A DNA stretch of 56,090 nucleotides. It comes from Leyella lascolaii. Its GTDB lineage: Bacteria > Bacteroidota > Bacteroidia > Bacteroidales > Bacteroidaceae. Below, in pieces: positions 33,870-43,442 of the stretch (position 1 is the stretch's first letter; each line of letters starts with the position of its first letter). The DNA is taken from positions 289,695 to 345,784 of the forward strand of contig NZ_LT556050.1 of NCBI RefSeq assembly GCF_900079775.1. Reading direction: 5' to 3'. The translations under genes and the position numbers were made by a program. The notes under the pieces are model-generated. The model was given only the letters and a program-made list of their open reading frames with translations. It searched no databases and was not told the origin of the DNA.

Positions 33870-34556
33870 ATGAACATAAAGAAACTTTTCCTCTTCGCAT
33901 CTCTCATAATCGCATGCACGGCGTGCCCGGCACAGTCGAAGAAGTCGGTGTCAATACTCGGAGACTCATACAGCACGTTCCAGGGCTACCTTCAGCCTGA
34001 CACGAACTACGTGTGGTACAACGCTGGAAAGCACGACAACACCGACGTCACGGCAGTGCAGCAGACGTGGTGGCACAGGCTGATAAGCAGCAGAGGACTG
34101 CGCCTGTGTGTGAACAACTCGTTCTCCGGAGCCACGATATGCAACACCGGATACAACAAGGACGACTACAGCGACCGCTCCTTCTGCACACGTCTGTGGA
34201 ATCTCGGCTCTCCGGACATCATCTTCATCTTCGGCGGAACAAACGACAGCTGGGCATCGTCACCCATAGGCGAATACAAATACAGCGGATGGACGAAAGA
34301 CGACCTCTACTCTTTCCGTCCGGCAATGGCATACATGCTCGACAACACAATAGCCCGCTATCCCAACACCGAGATATATGTCATCATAAACGACGGACTG
34401 TCTGAAGACATCACCGAGTCGAGCCGCGCCATATGCGAGCACTATAAGGTGAGATACGTGATGCTGGAAAACATAGACAAAATGAACGGACACCCTTCCG
34501 TGAAAGGCATGGAGCAGATAGCGGAACAGGTTGGAAAGATAATCCCAAACCGATAA
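33870..34556 (+). CDS. SGNH/GDSL-family hydrolase, exported
   Basis: 228 residues with an N-terminal signal; LIIAC or the following AC-P-AQ could be the processing site, so lipoprotein status is undecided. SGNH blocks are visible: block I ILGDSYSTFQ (nucleophile Ser about 33), block III GGTNDSW with Gly and Asn, block V NGHPSVKGM with His in place of the usual DxxHP spacing. It probably deacylates a carbohydrate or lipid ester. It starts 15 nt after the TolC-like gene and may be co-transcribed with the pump. Confidence 0.85.
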   Translation: MNIKKLFLFASLIIACTACPAQSKKSVSILGDSYSTFQGYLQPDTNYVWYNAGKHDNTDVTAVQQTWWHRLISSRGLRLCVNNSFSGATICNTGYNKDDYSDRSFCTRLWNLGSPDIIFIFGGTNDSWASSPIGEYKYSGWTKDDLYSFRPAMAYMLDNTIARYPNTEIYVIINDGLSEDITESSRAICEHYKVRYVMLENIDKMNGHPSVKGMEQIAEQVGKIIPNR

Positions 34557-34872
34557 TCAGAACGCTGATTATACGTTTAATGTCTGTTGTCAGCTCTTCA
34601 TTCTTCCTACGCACTGCCGCCGTCATCTTGCATTCAGCTTTTTCCCGATGTAGCCCGCTACATCTTCGATAAATCCGAATACAATCCGGCTGACAACAGC
34701 ACGAAATAAGAATGGAAGTCTGATGACCGGTTCGGGATAATGAAAAAATAAAAAACGGAATACGGAAAAGACAAGCTGAACGCGCTGACCGCCTCAGGCT
34801 TCAGGACCGGAAAGAGTCTCTGACAGCAGAAAAGGCAGTCAGCGCGTTTCGACTGTATAATGTTCAGTGCGG
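34557..34872. other. Convergent intergenic region GDSL hydrolase / GH97
   Basis: It contains only the terminator hairpin at 34779-34848 and AT-rich sequence; no gene or promoter is seen. Confidence 0.5.
34779..34848. terminator. Terminator hairpin between GDSL hydrolase and GH97
   Basis: The arms AACGCGCTGAC and GTCAGCGCGTT pair perfectly, with inner CGCCT/AGGC pairing. The minus-strand continuation becomes T-rich, consistent with ending the GH97 transcript. Confidence 0.6.
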
Positions 34873-36810
34873 TTATTCTATCACTCCGCACCAGCCGCCG
34901 TTGCGTTCCAGTTTCAGAGTGAGCACCGCAGACTTGTCCACCTGACGCTCTCCCTTCACATAGTCGAATGCCTGACGTCCGGCGTTCACACCGTCAGCGA
35001 AGAATGTGAGCCTGCGGCTTCCGCCGTCACCGAGGAACCCGAGCGGCACCTCAAGCGTCCTTGCGTCGCCCGCGCCCATCGCTCCTATGAACCAGCGGCT
35101 GCCTTTCCTGCGCGCCACAACGACATACTCGCCCGCCTTGGCGTCGACGACACGTGTCTCGTCCCACGTCACCGGCACCGAGCTTATGAACCTTGTGCAC
35201 TCCTCTTCGGCGTAATATCTCGTCGGACTGTCCGACAACATCTGTATGCCACTCTCAAAAACGACGTACATAGCCATCTGACACGCACGTGTACCCATAC
35301 CCATCGGGTTGGGGTCGGTGCAGCGGTTGTGCTCCGGCTGAGCCGAGTTCATCGAGCCGGGCGTGAAGTCCATAGCCCCGACAGCGTTGCGTATGAACGG
35401 CAGCCATATGGTGTTCTCAGGACGGCAGCCCTCGTTCTGCTCCATTCCGCGCACTCCCTCGTACGACAGGAGGTTAGGATATCTGCGCTCCAGTCCGGCA
35501 GGCTTGAACGAACCGTGGAAGTCAACCACCATATTATATTTGGCAGCCTCCTTTATCACTCTCTCATAGAAGTTCACCATCCACTGGTCACTACGGTCCA
35601 TGAAGTCTATCTTCACGCCCGGTATACCCCACTCGGCATAACGCTTGAAGAGGTCCATGTTGTTCTCTACAGTGAGCCACGGCAGCCACAGAATGAGTCC
35701 CACGTTGCGGCTCTTGCCGTAAGCCACGAGTTCGGGGATGTCGATGGCGTCGATGGAATTGAACGGGTCGCGCGTCGTGCGTGCCCATCCCTCGTCAAGG
35801 ATGATGTACGGTATGCCGAACTTGGAGGCGAAGTCGATGTAATACTTGTACGTGTCGTTGTTGATGCCAGCCTTGAAATCCACGCCCCAAATCATCTTAT
35901 GGTTCCACCAGTCCCAGCTCACCTGACCAGGCTTTATCCAGCTGCAGTCCTTCAGCTCGCACGGAGAGGACAGCACGTAGGTCATCTCGTTGGCAAGGAT
36001 GTCCCTGTCCTGTCTGGAGATGACGAAGTAACGCCACGGGAACGAACGCCTGCCCTGCGTGCGGGCGATATAGTCAGCCTCCTTCAGAATCTTCTGGCTG
36101 CGGTCTCCGTCCTCACCGAACTCAAGCGGAACCTTCGGGAACACCGCGCTCATACCGTTCTCGCCCGTGCCCTTGAGGAACATGCACGGATAGTCTCTGA
36201 GGTCAGCCTCGGAGATGAGAATCTTATAGTTCTTGTCCGTACTCACAAGCACGGGGAAGTATATCATCTTGTCCGACGGCTTGAAGTCGCGTGTCTTCAG
36301 ATGGCTGTAAGGACTTTCATAAGAAGTCTTGAAGCCGTCAGTGAACGACACATGCGCCGTATAGTCGCCCGGGAAACCTATCTTGAACGTCTCGCCCGTC
36401 ACGTCTGCCGTTCCCTTTACGTCTGTCACGAAGCGGTATGCCACTCCGTTGTCGAAAGCCCTGAACTCCACCGCATAATTGCCCGACATGCTCAGAGTCA
36501 TGGCGTTGTAATGGTTTTTCACCATGGCGTTCTTTATCGGCACCTCACGCTTCAGGTTTTCGTTCACCGAAGCGCGTCTCACTTTCTTCAGCTTAGGCTT
36601 CACGCCCATCTGCCTGCCGCCCATGTTCATCGCCATCTCGCAGTCTGTGAGCACCGTGTTTCCGTCGATGCTTACCGTGTAGGTCATTCTGTCGCCCAGC
36701 GCGACGCTCACCTTCACAGTGCCGTCGGGCGATTTCAGTGTCAGGTCGTCTGCCGCTCTCACGCCCGTAACGAACAGTGCCGCCGCAAACAAAAGGATTG
36801 TTTTCTTCAT
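34873..36810 (-). CDS. GH97 retaining alpha-galactosidase-type enzyme
   Basis: 645 residues with a Sec signal (about 1-19). An N-terminal beta-super-sandwich (about 25-285; LTLKSPDGTVKVSVALGDRMTYTV, DNGVAYRF) is followed by a (beta/alpha)8 barrel with WIKPGQVSWDWWN, IPYIILDEGWA and GVKIDFMDRSDQ. Asp402 in the last motif marks the retaining GH97 subgroup (alpha-galactosidase-like) instead of the inverting SusB group. Family Glu residues for calcium binding are plausible in ILDEGW and YEGVRGMEQ. It releases terminal alpha-galactose, probably in the periplasm. It lies downstream of GH92 on the same strand, after a terminator. Confidence 0.92.
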   Translation of the reverse strand: MKKTILLFAAALFVTGVRAADDLTLKSPDGTVKVSVALGDRMTYTVSIDGNTVLTDCEMAMNMGGRQMGVKPKLKKVRRASVNENLKREVPIKNAMVKNHYNAMTLSMSGNYAVEFRAFDNGVAYRFVTDVKGTADVTGETFKIGFPGDYTAHVSFTDGFKTSYESPYSHLKTRDFKPSDKMIYFPVLVSTDKNYKILISEADLRDYPCMFLKGTGENGMSAVFPKVPLEFGEDGDRSQKILKEADYIARTQGRRSFPWRYFVISRQDRDILANEMTYVLSSPCELKDCSWIKPGQVSWDWWNHKMIWGVDFKAGINNDTYKYYIDFASKFGIPYIILDEGWARTTRDPFNSIDAIDIPELVAYGKSRNVGLILWLPWLTVENNMDLFKRYAEWGIPGVKIDFMDRSDQWMVNFYERVIKEAAKYNMVVDFHGSFKPAGLERRYPNLLSYEGVRGMEQNEGCRPENTIWLPFIRNAVGAMDFTPGSMNSAQPEHNRCTDPNPMGMGTRACQMAMYVVFESGIQMLSDSPTRYYAEEECTRFISSVPVTWDETRVVDAKAGEYVVVARRKGSRWFIGAMGAGDARTLEVPLGFLGDGGSRRLTFFADGVNAGRQAFDYVKGERQVDKSAVLTLKLERNGGWCGVIE

Positions 36811-36875
36811 GATTGTAAAAGTTTTTATTTATTATATGGTATTAACTTCCATTTGAAAATTGCAGAACCTGTCAT

Positions 36876-36921
36876 AAAAAAACGGAGGGGCGGGAAGCGA
36901 TACGTCTTCCCTACCCCTCCG
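36876..36921 (-). terminator. Rho-independent terminator after GH92
   Basis: Stem CGGAGGGG/CCCCTCCG plus GGGAAG/CTTCCC, followed on the minus strand by seven T. It separates GH92 from GH97, so GH97 needs read-through or its own promoter; none was recognised. Confidence 0.8.
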
Positions 36922-36943
36922 ATATTGTTTTCTATACCTTATA

Positions 36944-39247
36944 TCACTTCTTTTTCTTGCTCTTTGCCAGCTCTTTAGAGAAAGAGTAAGGAGCGTCGCT
37001 GTCTGCCGTACCACGCGCCTTGTTTGGTGTGGAACCCATCGTGTAGACAATGCTTCCGCCCTTGAGCAGGTCTTCATGTGTCAGATAGTTCTTGCCGTAA
37101 CCCATGCCATTGAGCTTCATCGCCTGTATGTAGCGGTTGTCGGCACTGTTGTCCTCGGCTGTGATTGTCATGGTCTTGCCGTTCTCCAGATGGAGGGTCA
37201 CCTTGTCGAAGTACGGAGTTCCGAGCACATACTCGTTGGAACCCGGACATACGGGATAGAATCCCATTGCGGAGAACACATACCATGCTGAGGTCTGACC
37301 GTTGTCCTCGTCACCGCAGTAGCCGTCGGGGTTGGCGTTATAGAGCTTGTCCATCACCTCGCGTATCCAGTACTGGGTCTTCCAAGGCTCACCCGAATAG
37401 CCGTAGAGATATATCATGTGCTGTATGGGCTGGTTGCCGTGGGCGTAGTTGCCCATGTTCATTATCTGCATCTCGCGTATCTCGTGGATGACGCCTCCGT
37501 AGTAGCTGTCGTCGAACAATGGCGGAACGTTGAACACTGAGTCGAGCATGGCGTTGAACGTAGCCTTGCCTCCCATCAGGTCGATGAGTCCCTGCGGGTC
37601 GTGGAACACCGACCACGTGTAGTGCCAAGAGTTGCCCTCGGTGAAGGCGTCGCCCCACTTCAGCGGGCTGAACGGTGTCTGGAACTTGCCGTCCTTGTTG
37701 CGTCCGCGCATGAGGTTTGTCTCCTTGTCGAACACGTTCTTGTAGTTGAAGGCGTGGTTGAGGAACGGTTTCAGTTCCTTGTCAGACTTGCCCAGAGCCT
37801 TACCGAACTTGTATATGCACCAGTCGTCGTAGGCATATTCGAGCGTGCGGGCAACGTTCTCGTTTATCTTCACGTCGTAAGGCACATAGCCAAGCTTGTT
37901 GTAGTATTCGAAGCCGAGACGTCCTGTGGACGACACCTGCGGGTGAACGGCGTTGGCACCGTGCTTCACAGCCTCCCACATAGTCTCTGCGTCGAAGCCG
38001 CGCAGACCCTTCAGATAGGCGTCGGCAACCACGGAAGCCGAGTTGTTTCCCACCATACAGCCTCTGTGACCGGGACTTGACCATTCGGGAAGGAATCCGC
38101 TCTCCTTATATACATTGACAAAACCTGCCTGCATCTTCTCGTTCACAGAAGGATATACAAGGTTGAGCAGCGGGAAGAGACAGCGGAATGTGTCCCAGAA
38201 ACCCGTTCCGGTGTAGAGATAACCGGGCAGCACCTTGCCGTTGTGCGGACTGTAGTGTATGGGCTGACCGTTGGCGTCCATCTCGTAGAAGCTGTGGGGG
38301 AACAGCGCCGAACGGTAGAGGCAAGAGTAGAAAGTACGCAGATGGTCCACGTTGTCGTCCTCCACCTCGATGCGTCCAAGCACCTCGTTCCAGCGGTCGC
38401 GTCCCTGCTGCTTCACGCGGTCGAAGTTGCCGTCGCCCAGTTCCTTGAGGTTGAGCAGAGCCTGCTCGGGGCTGATGAACGACGAGGCTACCTGCACGTT
38501 GACCTGCTCGCCGCGCTTTGTCTTGAAGCCGACGATGGCACCCGAGTGGTTGCTCTCAGACTTCAGAAGCGACGCGTCCACCTTTCCGTCAGCCACGGCA
38601 GCCTTGTATGTGAACGGCTTGTCGAACTTCAGGACGAAGTAGTTCTTGAAGTTCTCGGGCACACCGCCGCTGTTGCGTGTGGTGTAACCGACAATCATGT
38701 TCTGCTCCGGGATAATCTCGGCATATGAGCCCCTGTCGAACGCGTCGACAACGATGTACGACTTGTCGCTCTCGGGGAACGTGAAGCGCATGGCTACGGC
38801 ACGGTCTGTGGGAGCCATCTCGGCAACCACGTCGTGGTCGGCGAGATAAACGCGGTAGTAGTAAGGCTTCGCTATCTCAGCCTTATGAGAGAACCAAGAT
38901 GCGCGTTTGTCCTGGTCGAACTCGGGAGCACCCGTAACCGGCATCACCGAGAACTGTCCGAAGTCGTTTATCCACGGGCTTGGCTGGTGGGTCTGCTTGA
39001 ATCCCCGTATCTTGTCATGGGTGTAAACGTATGCCCATCCGTCACCCATCTTGCCGGTCTGAGGCATCCAGAAGTTCATGCCCCACGGCATGGCGATAGC
39101 CGGATAGGTGTTTCCGGTGGACAGTTCGAATTTGGACAGTGTTCCCACGAGCGGGCTGACGTAGTCTACCGGCTCGGCAGTGTTGGCTGCACCGACACTC
39201 ATTGATGCCAGCGCAAACAAAGCGGTGAATAAGCGTTTTAATCTCAT
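36944..39247 (-). CDS. GH92 alpha-mannosidase
   Basis: 767 residues with a Sec signal (about 1-20). N-terminal domain opens YVSPLVGTLSKFELSTGNTYPAIAMPWGMNFWMPQTG. The catalytic (alpha/alpha)6 domain has GTGFWDTFRCLFPLLNLVYP, TEGNSWHYTWSVFHD (general acid Glu) and the family signature CGDEDNGQTSAWYVFSAMGFYPVCPG. GH92 enzymes are calcium-dependent inverting exo-alpha-mannosidases, mostly alpha-1,2. The C-terminus is Lys-rich (SKELAKSKKKK). It has its own promoter with a leader of about 145 nt and a strong terminator. Confidence 0.95.
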   Translation of the reverse strand: MRLKRLFTALFALASMSVGAANTAEPVDYVSPLVGTLSKFELSTGNTYPAIAMPWGMNFWMPQTGKMGDGWAYVYTHDKIRGFKQTHQPSPWINDFGQFSVMPVTGAPEFDQDKRASWFSHKAEIAKPYYYRVYLADHDVVAEMAPTDRAVAMRFTFPESDKSYIVVDAFDRGSYAEIIPEQNMIVGYTTRNSGGVPENFKNYFVLKFDKPFTYKAAVADGKVDASLLKSESNHSGAIVGFKTKRGEQVNVQVASSFISPEQALLNLKELGDGNFDRVKQQGRDRWNEVLGRIEVEDDNVDHLRTFYSCLYRSALFPHSFYEMDANGQPIHYSPHNGKVLPGYLYTGTGFWDTFRCLFPLLNLVYPSVNEKMQAGFVNVYKESGFLPEWSSPGHRGCMVGNNSASVVADAYLKGLRGFDAETMWEAVKHGANAVHPQVSSTGRLGFEYYNKLGYVPYDVKINENVARTLEYAYDDWCIYKFGKALGKSDKELKPFLNHAFNYKNVFDKETNLMRGRNKDGKFQTPFSPLKWGDAFTEGNSWHYTWSVFHDPQGLIDLMGGKATFNAMLDSVFNVPPLFDDSYYGGVIHEIREMQIMNMGNYAHGNQPIQHMIYLYGYSGEPWKTQYWIREVMDKLYNANPDGYCGDEDNGQTSAWYVFSAMGFYPVCPGSNEYVLGTPYFDKVTLHLENGKTMTITAEDNSADNRYIQAMKLNGMGYGKNYLTHEDLLKGGSIVYTMGSTPNKARGTADSDAPYSFSKELAKSKKKK

Positions 39248-39652
39248 ATTGTAATTATAATTATTGAATTTTCGGGTTATTACGGCTTAAGCGCGTACGC
39301 TGTCTGCGCTCCTTCCACAGCCGGAGGCAGCCACAGGCTTCGCAAGAATATGCCATCGCACGTTGATGACTGAATGTCACACAATACATTCATGCCACAA
39401 AGATAATATAAATCGGGCTTACTGCAAAATAAAAAATCCATTTAATTTGACGCTTCCTCACACATACTTGCCTGTAACGCATATTTTTACGCTTAGCGGC
39501 ATGTATACCAACGATGTTCCGTTATCATCCAGTCTCAACTCCGCGAGAACGCCGCGCGGACGTCGGAACAGTTTTCCGGTCGGAAATACGCGGATTTTCA
39601 GAGTTTCACGCAACTGTCTGACGTTCAAAGACATATATCATTTCAGGAACAA
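39248..39652. other. Intergenic DNA upstream of GH92
   Basis: It contains the GH92 promoter and no gene. The open frame across 39363-39755 runs into the 22-bp array and is not supported. The 39849-40014 stretch to the right is AT-rich and featureless. Confidence 0.5.
39398..39428 (-). promoter_or_regulatory. GH92 promoter
   Basis: On the minus strand: TTTG (39425-39428), 19 nt, TATCTTTG (39398-39405). It has the same boxes and spacing as the promoters in the 87-bp repeats at 5638-5855. Confidence 0.75.
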
Positions 39653-39848
39653 AAACGTGATTTTCTGTCACGCGGAAGAGGCTTTCCGGGCATGCCGAAC
39701 GGGCTTTCCTGTAGCACGGAAGAGCATGTTTGGGGATATGGAAGAGCCGTTATGAGGATGCGTGGAGGCATGTTCCGCCATGATGAAAAAGACATTCGGG
39801 GGACAGAAGAGCCTTTTTCGCACGACGAAAGGTTATGAGCTGCCGCAC
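39653..39848. repeat. Degenerate 22-bp tandem array, locus 3
   Basis: Units start at 39653, 39675, 39697, 39719, 39741, 39763, 39785, 39806 and 39827: six steps of 22 and then two of 21. Units resemble GAAGAGCCTTTTTCGCACG or GAACGGGCTTTCCTGTAGCACG. This is the clearest register of the three degenerate arrays. It lies about 225 bp beyond the GH92 promoter. Confidence 0.75.
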
Positions 39849-40014
39849 AAAAGTATATAAACACGATTATCACACATAAATATCCGTCCCTCCGTTTTAT
39901 ATTTCACGATTTTCAGCTGTAAAAATTTTTTACTGCCGGAAAGCTGAAAACAGAAGGCTGGCAAATCAAAGTAATTCCGCAGGAAAGCCTGAGTAATTCC
40001 ACAAGCAAGCCTAA

Positions 40015-40483
40015 GTAGAGACGCAAGATTTTGCGTCTCCCGTCCAGCCCATAGCTATACACGCATGCAATGGTTTGCAGCCAACAAGTGCATCCCTCGC
40101 TTGTGAGACGCAAGATTTTGCGTCTCTACTTTAATTAAAAGCGCATGTCATACATGATTCAATCCTCATATCCTCAATGGCGGCAGCCCAGTAGAGACGC
40201 AAAATCTTGCGTCTCACAAGCAACCCATAGCAATACATGCCTGCAATAATTTGCCGCCAATAAATGCATTCCTTGCTTGTGAGACGCAAAATTTTGCGTC
40301 TCTACTTTAATTAAAAGCGAATGTCATCCATGATACATTCCTCATATCCTCAATGGCAACAGCCCAGTAGAGACGCAAAATCTTGCGTCTCACAAGCAAA
40401 ACATAGCTATACACGCATGCAATGGTATGCAGTCAACAAGTGCATTCCTTGCTCGGGAGACGCAAAATTTTGCGTCTCTACCG
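40015..40483. repeat. 176-bp tandem repeat, cluster B
   Basis: Copies start at 40015, 40191 and 40367 (period exactly 176; 2.66 copies). Each contains two 22-bp palindromes with half-site GAGACGCAAAA or one-base variants, 87 and 89 bp apart. The non-palindromic part is the reverse complement of that in the cluster at 44144-44789. The array ends 35 nt before the 3' end of the GH78 gene. Confidence 0.9.
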
Positions 40484-40518
40484 GTTCATGCCGTCACGAC
40501 GGAAACGTGGTATTGGCA

Positions 40519-43101
40519 TCACATCCTGACGCTGAGCGTATGTGTGCCCGCGCCATATTCCTTTGCCGCAGTGTCACCGGGGAGCGTCACCGACGCCGTG
40601 GCTCCCTCCGGGATGGTGAATGTCCATTTCCACATGTCGCCGTCATACCTCCATGAACTCTTTATCAGTCCCGCAGCCGAACGGTATTCGGCGTTGAGGT
40701 GACCCAAACGGCGGTCAGGCACGGGGCGCATTATGATGTGGCGGAAGCCCGGACGGGCAGGGTCGGCAGCTATGCCGGCAGCCGTTTCCCACAGCCATTC
40801 GCACACACAGCCGTAGGCGTAATGATTGAACGAGTTCATGCCCTGCGGTCCCATGCCGGAGTCTTTCATATAACTGTTCCAGCGTTCCCATATGGTTGTG
40901 GCACCGTTATCCACGGAATAGAGCCACGACGGGTTCTTGCGCTGGAGGAGAAGCTCGTATGCCATGTCTGCCATACCGTTCTCCGTGAGTGTCGACATAA
41001 GTATGGACGTGCCCAAGAATCCTGTCTGGAGGCAGTTGCCATGCTCCTTGAAGTTACGGCGCAGACGCTCTATCATGCGTTCCTTTGCCGCTCCTTCCAC
41101 TATATTGTTTTTCAGGGCGAACAGCGCGGGAGTCTGCATGGTGTTGAGTATTTCGGTCTTGAACTCACCGTCGGCAGTAAGGAACTGCGATCGGATGTAC
41201 TCGCGCGCCTCGCCAGCCATCGACACATAGCGTGAGGCATCGCGTCCGGTAGCCCTTGCCATGTCACTCATCATGTCGGCGTCCATCAGCCAATAGCATG
41301 CGCTCAGGTAGTTCCAGTATGCCACGGCTTCCGGTTTGAGACCGTCAGGACCGTATATCTTCCCGCTGCAACTCTCCAAAGGCTCATAGCTGAGCCAGTC
41401 TCCGTACTGATAGTTTCCGTTCTCTCCTTTAAGCGTATTGAAGTCATACTTCGCCTCCGCGATATGGTTGACATACCGTTCCATGGACTCCCACGAATCG
41501 TCAACCACCTTTCTGTCGCCGAACTGCTTCCATACCACCCATGGCACAATGACTCCGGCGTCTGCCCAACCGAGACGGTTCATGTCCACATCTTCGGTCG
41601 CTCCGTACTGCGCGAAAGGCGCGACGCTGGGATATCCGCCCTTGGGCGACTGCGTGTCGCGCACGTCCTGCAGCCACTTATGGAAGAAACGGCTTGTGTT
41701 GGCGAAGAATGTTCCGGTCTCGGCAAACACCTGCGTGTCAGCCATCCATCCCAGACGCTCGTTGCGCTGCGGGCAGTCTGTGGGCACTGAAAGATAGTTG
41801 GAGAGCTGTCCCCAATAGGTGTTTGATATGAGTCTGTTCACAAGTTCGTTGCCCGTAGAAATGCGTCCGGTCTCCATATCCTTGGCTATGGACGTGACGG
41901 GAACACTGCGTATCCTACTGATTGTGACAGGTTCTGTGACGGTGATTGACACGAAGCGGTAGCCGAAGAACGTGTTTTTAGGGCGGTAGGATTCCGGTTT
42001 GCCGTCTCCGGCAAAGGTGTAGTCGAGCATCATGCCTGTGTCGGGTATGCGCAGATTGAGCCGGTGAACGCTCCCCTCAGGTCCGTCCATGCCCCTGCTC
42101 TTCAATCCGTTGCCGTCGTTGAGCAGCTCCGACGTGATGCAATGCAGCTTTGTCCCCTTCTTCGCCCGGAAGAGAAAATCGGGCACAGCGGCGGCGTTCT
42201 GACCGAAGTCCACCACAAGATTCTCACCCGGATTGACCTCAATTGTCTCACCGTCGGCATACTCTCTCTTTACGACCACCTTGCCGTAAGCGTCGTCACC
42301 CTGTCCCGTTATGTCCTGCCATACGTATATCTTCACCGGTGCGAGCGCGATGTCGTCGCGCATATATATCTCCGCTCCGTTGTCTGGCAGTATCTGTCCC
42401 TTGAACTCCCGGTTTATCTCAGGTCTGGAGAGCAGCTCCGGAGTAAGGAATCCCTGTGCCACACGGGCGTCATACTCCTCACCGTCGAAGATGGCGGCAT
42501 GCTTCACCGGTCCGGCTATACCGGCTTTCCAGTTGTCGGTGTCTGTTCCGTAAAGGCGCACTGTTCCGTCCTTATACGTGACGCGCAGCACTCCGCGGAA
42601 CGCACACTTGGTGCCGAACATTCCCTGACTGCCGCCGGGAGTGACAATCTTGTCGCCCCACCAGCCGGGCGTAACCTGCGCGGAGAGCTGGTTGACGGCA
42701 CCCTTACGAGTGTCGAACGCGTCGGTGACATCATACGTGAACGACCGTTTCGTCTTGAACGGATGTGTGAAACCCGGTTTGAGAACCTCCTTGCCGACGA
42801 GTTTTCCGTTGACATACAGGTCGTATACACCGAGTCCCGATGTCATCCATTCGGCACGTTCCACCTTTCCCTCGTTAGTGACCGTGGAGACAAACCAGCT
42901 GGCTCCGTCGGCAGCGCGCGCTCCGTCGTTCACCGTACCCGTTACGACAGGGGCGTTGACCACCGAAATCCATTCCGAGCTTTTCCACGCATTGTCGTCC
43001 AACGCTCCTATAAGTGTACCCACGTTTTTACGGTCGGCAGTGCCGCAAGCAGTGAGCATTGCGAGTGCCGCACAATAAAACATCTGTCTGTAATTCATCA
43101 T
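40519..43101 (-). CDS. GH78 alpha-L-rhamnosidase lipoprotein
   Basis: 860 residues. Lipobox LTAC (Cys19) predicts a lipid anchor. N-terminal beta-sandwich domains (about 30-390) include LGVYDLYVNGKLVGKEVLKPGFTHP and NLVVDFGQNAAA. The (alpha/alpha)6 domain has the GH78 signature TDCPQRNERLGWMADTQVFAETG (about 443-465), then GATTIWERWNSY and SFNHYAYGCVCEWLWETAAGI, and a C-terminal beta domain. It releases terminal alpha-L-rhamnose. Two adjacent ATGs exist. It is isolated from neighbouring genes by repeat arrays on both sides, and 22-bp direct repeats abut its start codon. Confidence 0.93.
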   Translation of the reverse strand: MMNYRQMFYCAALAMLTACGTADRKNVGTLIGALDDNAWKSSEWISVVNAPVVTGTVNDGARAADGASWFVSTVTNEGKVERAEWMTSGLGVYDLYVNGKLVGKEVLKPGFTHPFKTKRSFTYDVTDAFDTRKGAVNQLSAQVTPGWWGDKIVTPGGSQGMFGTKCAFRGVLRVTYKDGTVRLYGTDTDNWKAGIAGPVKHAAIFDGEEYDARVAQGFLTPELLSRPEINREFKGQILPDNGAEIYMRDDIALAPVKIYVWQDITGQGDDAYGKVVVKREYADGETIEVNPGENLVVDFGQNAAAVPDFLFRAKKGTKLHCITSELLNDGNGLKSRGMDGPEGSVHRLNLRIPDTGMMLDYTFAGDGKPESYRPKNTFFGYRFVSITVTEPVTISRIRSVPVTSIAKDMETGRISTGNELVNRLISNTYWGQLSNYLSVPTDCPQRNERLGWMADTQVFAETGTFFANTSRFFHKWLQDVRDTQSPKGGYPSVAPFAQYGATEDVDMNRLGWADAGVIVPWVVWKQFGDRKVVDDSWESMERYVNHIAEAKYDFNTLKGENGNYQYGDWLSYEPLESCSGKIYGPDGLKPEAVAYWNYLSACYWLMDADMMSDMARATGRDASRYVSMAGEAREYIRSQFLTADGEFKTEILNTMQTPALFALKNNIVEGAAKERMIERLRRNFKEHGNCLQTGFLGTSILMSTLTENGMADMAYELLLQRKNPSWLYSVDNGATTIWERWNSYMKDSGMGPQGMNSFNHYAYGCVCEWLWETAAGIAADPARPGFRHIIMRPVPDRRLGHLNAEYRSAAGLIKSSWRYDGDMWKWTFTIPEGATASVTLPGDTAAKEYGAGTHTLSVRM

Positions 43102-43187
43102 ATCGTGTTTGTTTGTTGTTAATATCGTGTCTGATTGTTATTAATGTAGCGTTTGTCTATTATCAATACGGTATTTGTTTATTATCA
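43100..43187. repeat. Four clean 22-bp direct repeats abutting the GH78 start codon
   Basis: Units start at 43100, 43122, 43144 and 43166, each exactly 22 bp, of the form ATATCGTGTTTGTTTGTTG plus TTA. The first unit overlaps the GH78 ATG. They are AT-rich and unrelated in sequence to the GC-rich arrays elsewhere. If transcribed they form the GH78 5' leader. From 43188 to 43442 nothing else is visible. Confidence 0.85.
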
Positions 43188-43442
43188 GGTTCTGTCACAT
43201 TGTTCTCCTTCCCCATCCCGCAGTATGTTACATGTAATGCGTCCATTAGGCGGGATGGCTGGTACTGATATATCCCACCGGCATCGGGGCATACATCACG
43301 TCGCATAAGAAAAGAATATCGTATGTTTTCATATTTCAGTTTTTAGTGTGTCTCAGATAAATCAAACAAAACCGTGTCACCTTTGCAGCGGCAGTATAAG
43401 AGACTGCAATGCAGCTTGCAAGAAGTCACCGCCCATGTATTG

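Noticed and set aside
34867..36978. 703-residue open frame on the plus strand
   Set aside because: It is an antisense shadow of the clear GH97 gene, rich in His, Arg and Val as such shadows are.
42064..43122. 352-residue open frame on the plus strand
   Set aside because: Antisense shadow of GH78, with no domain.
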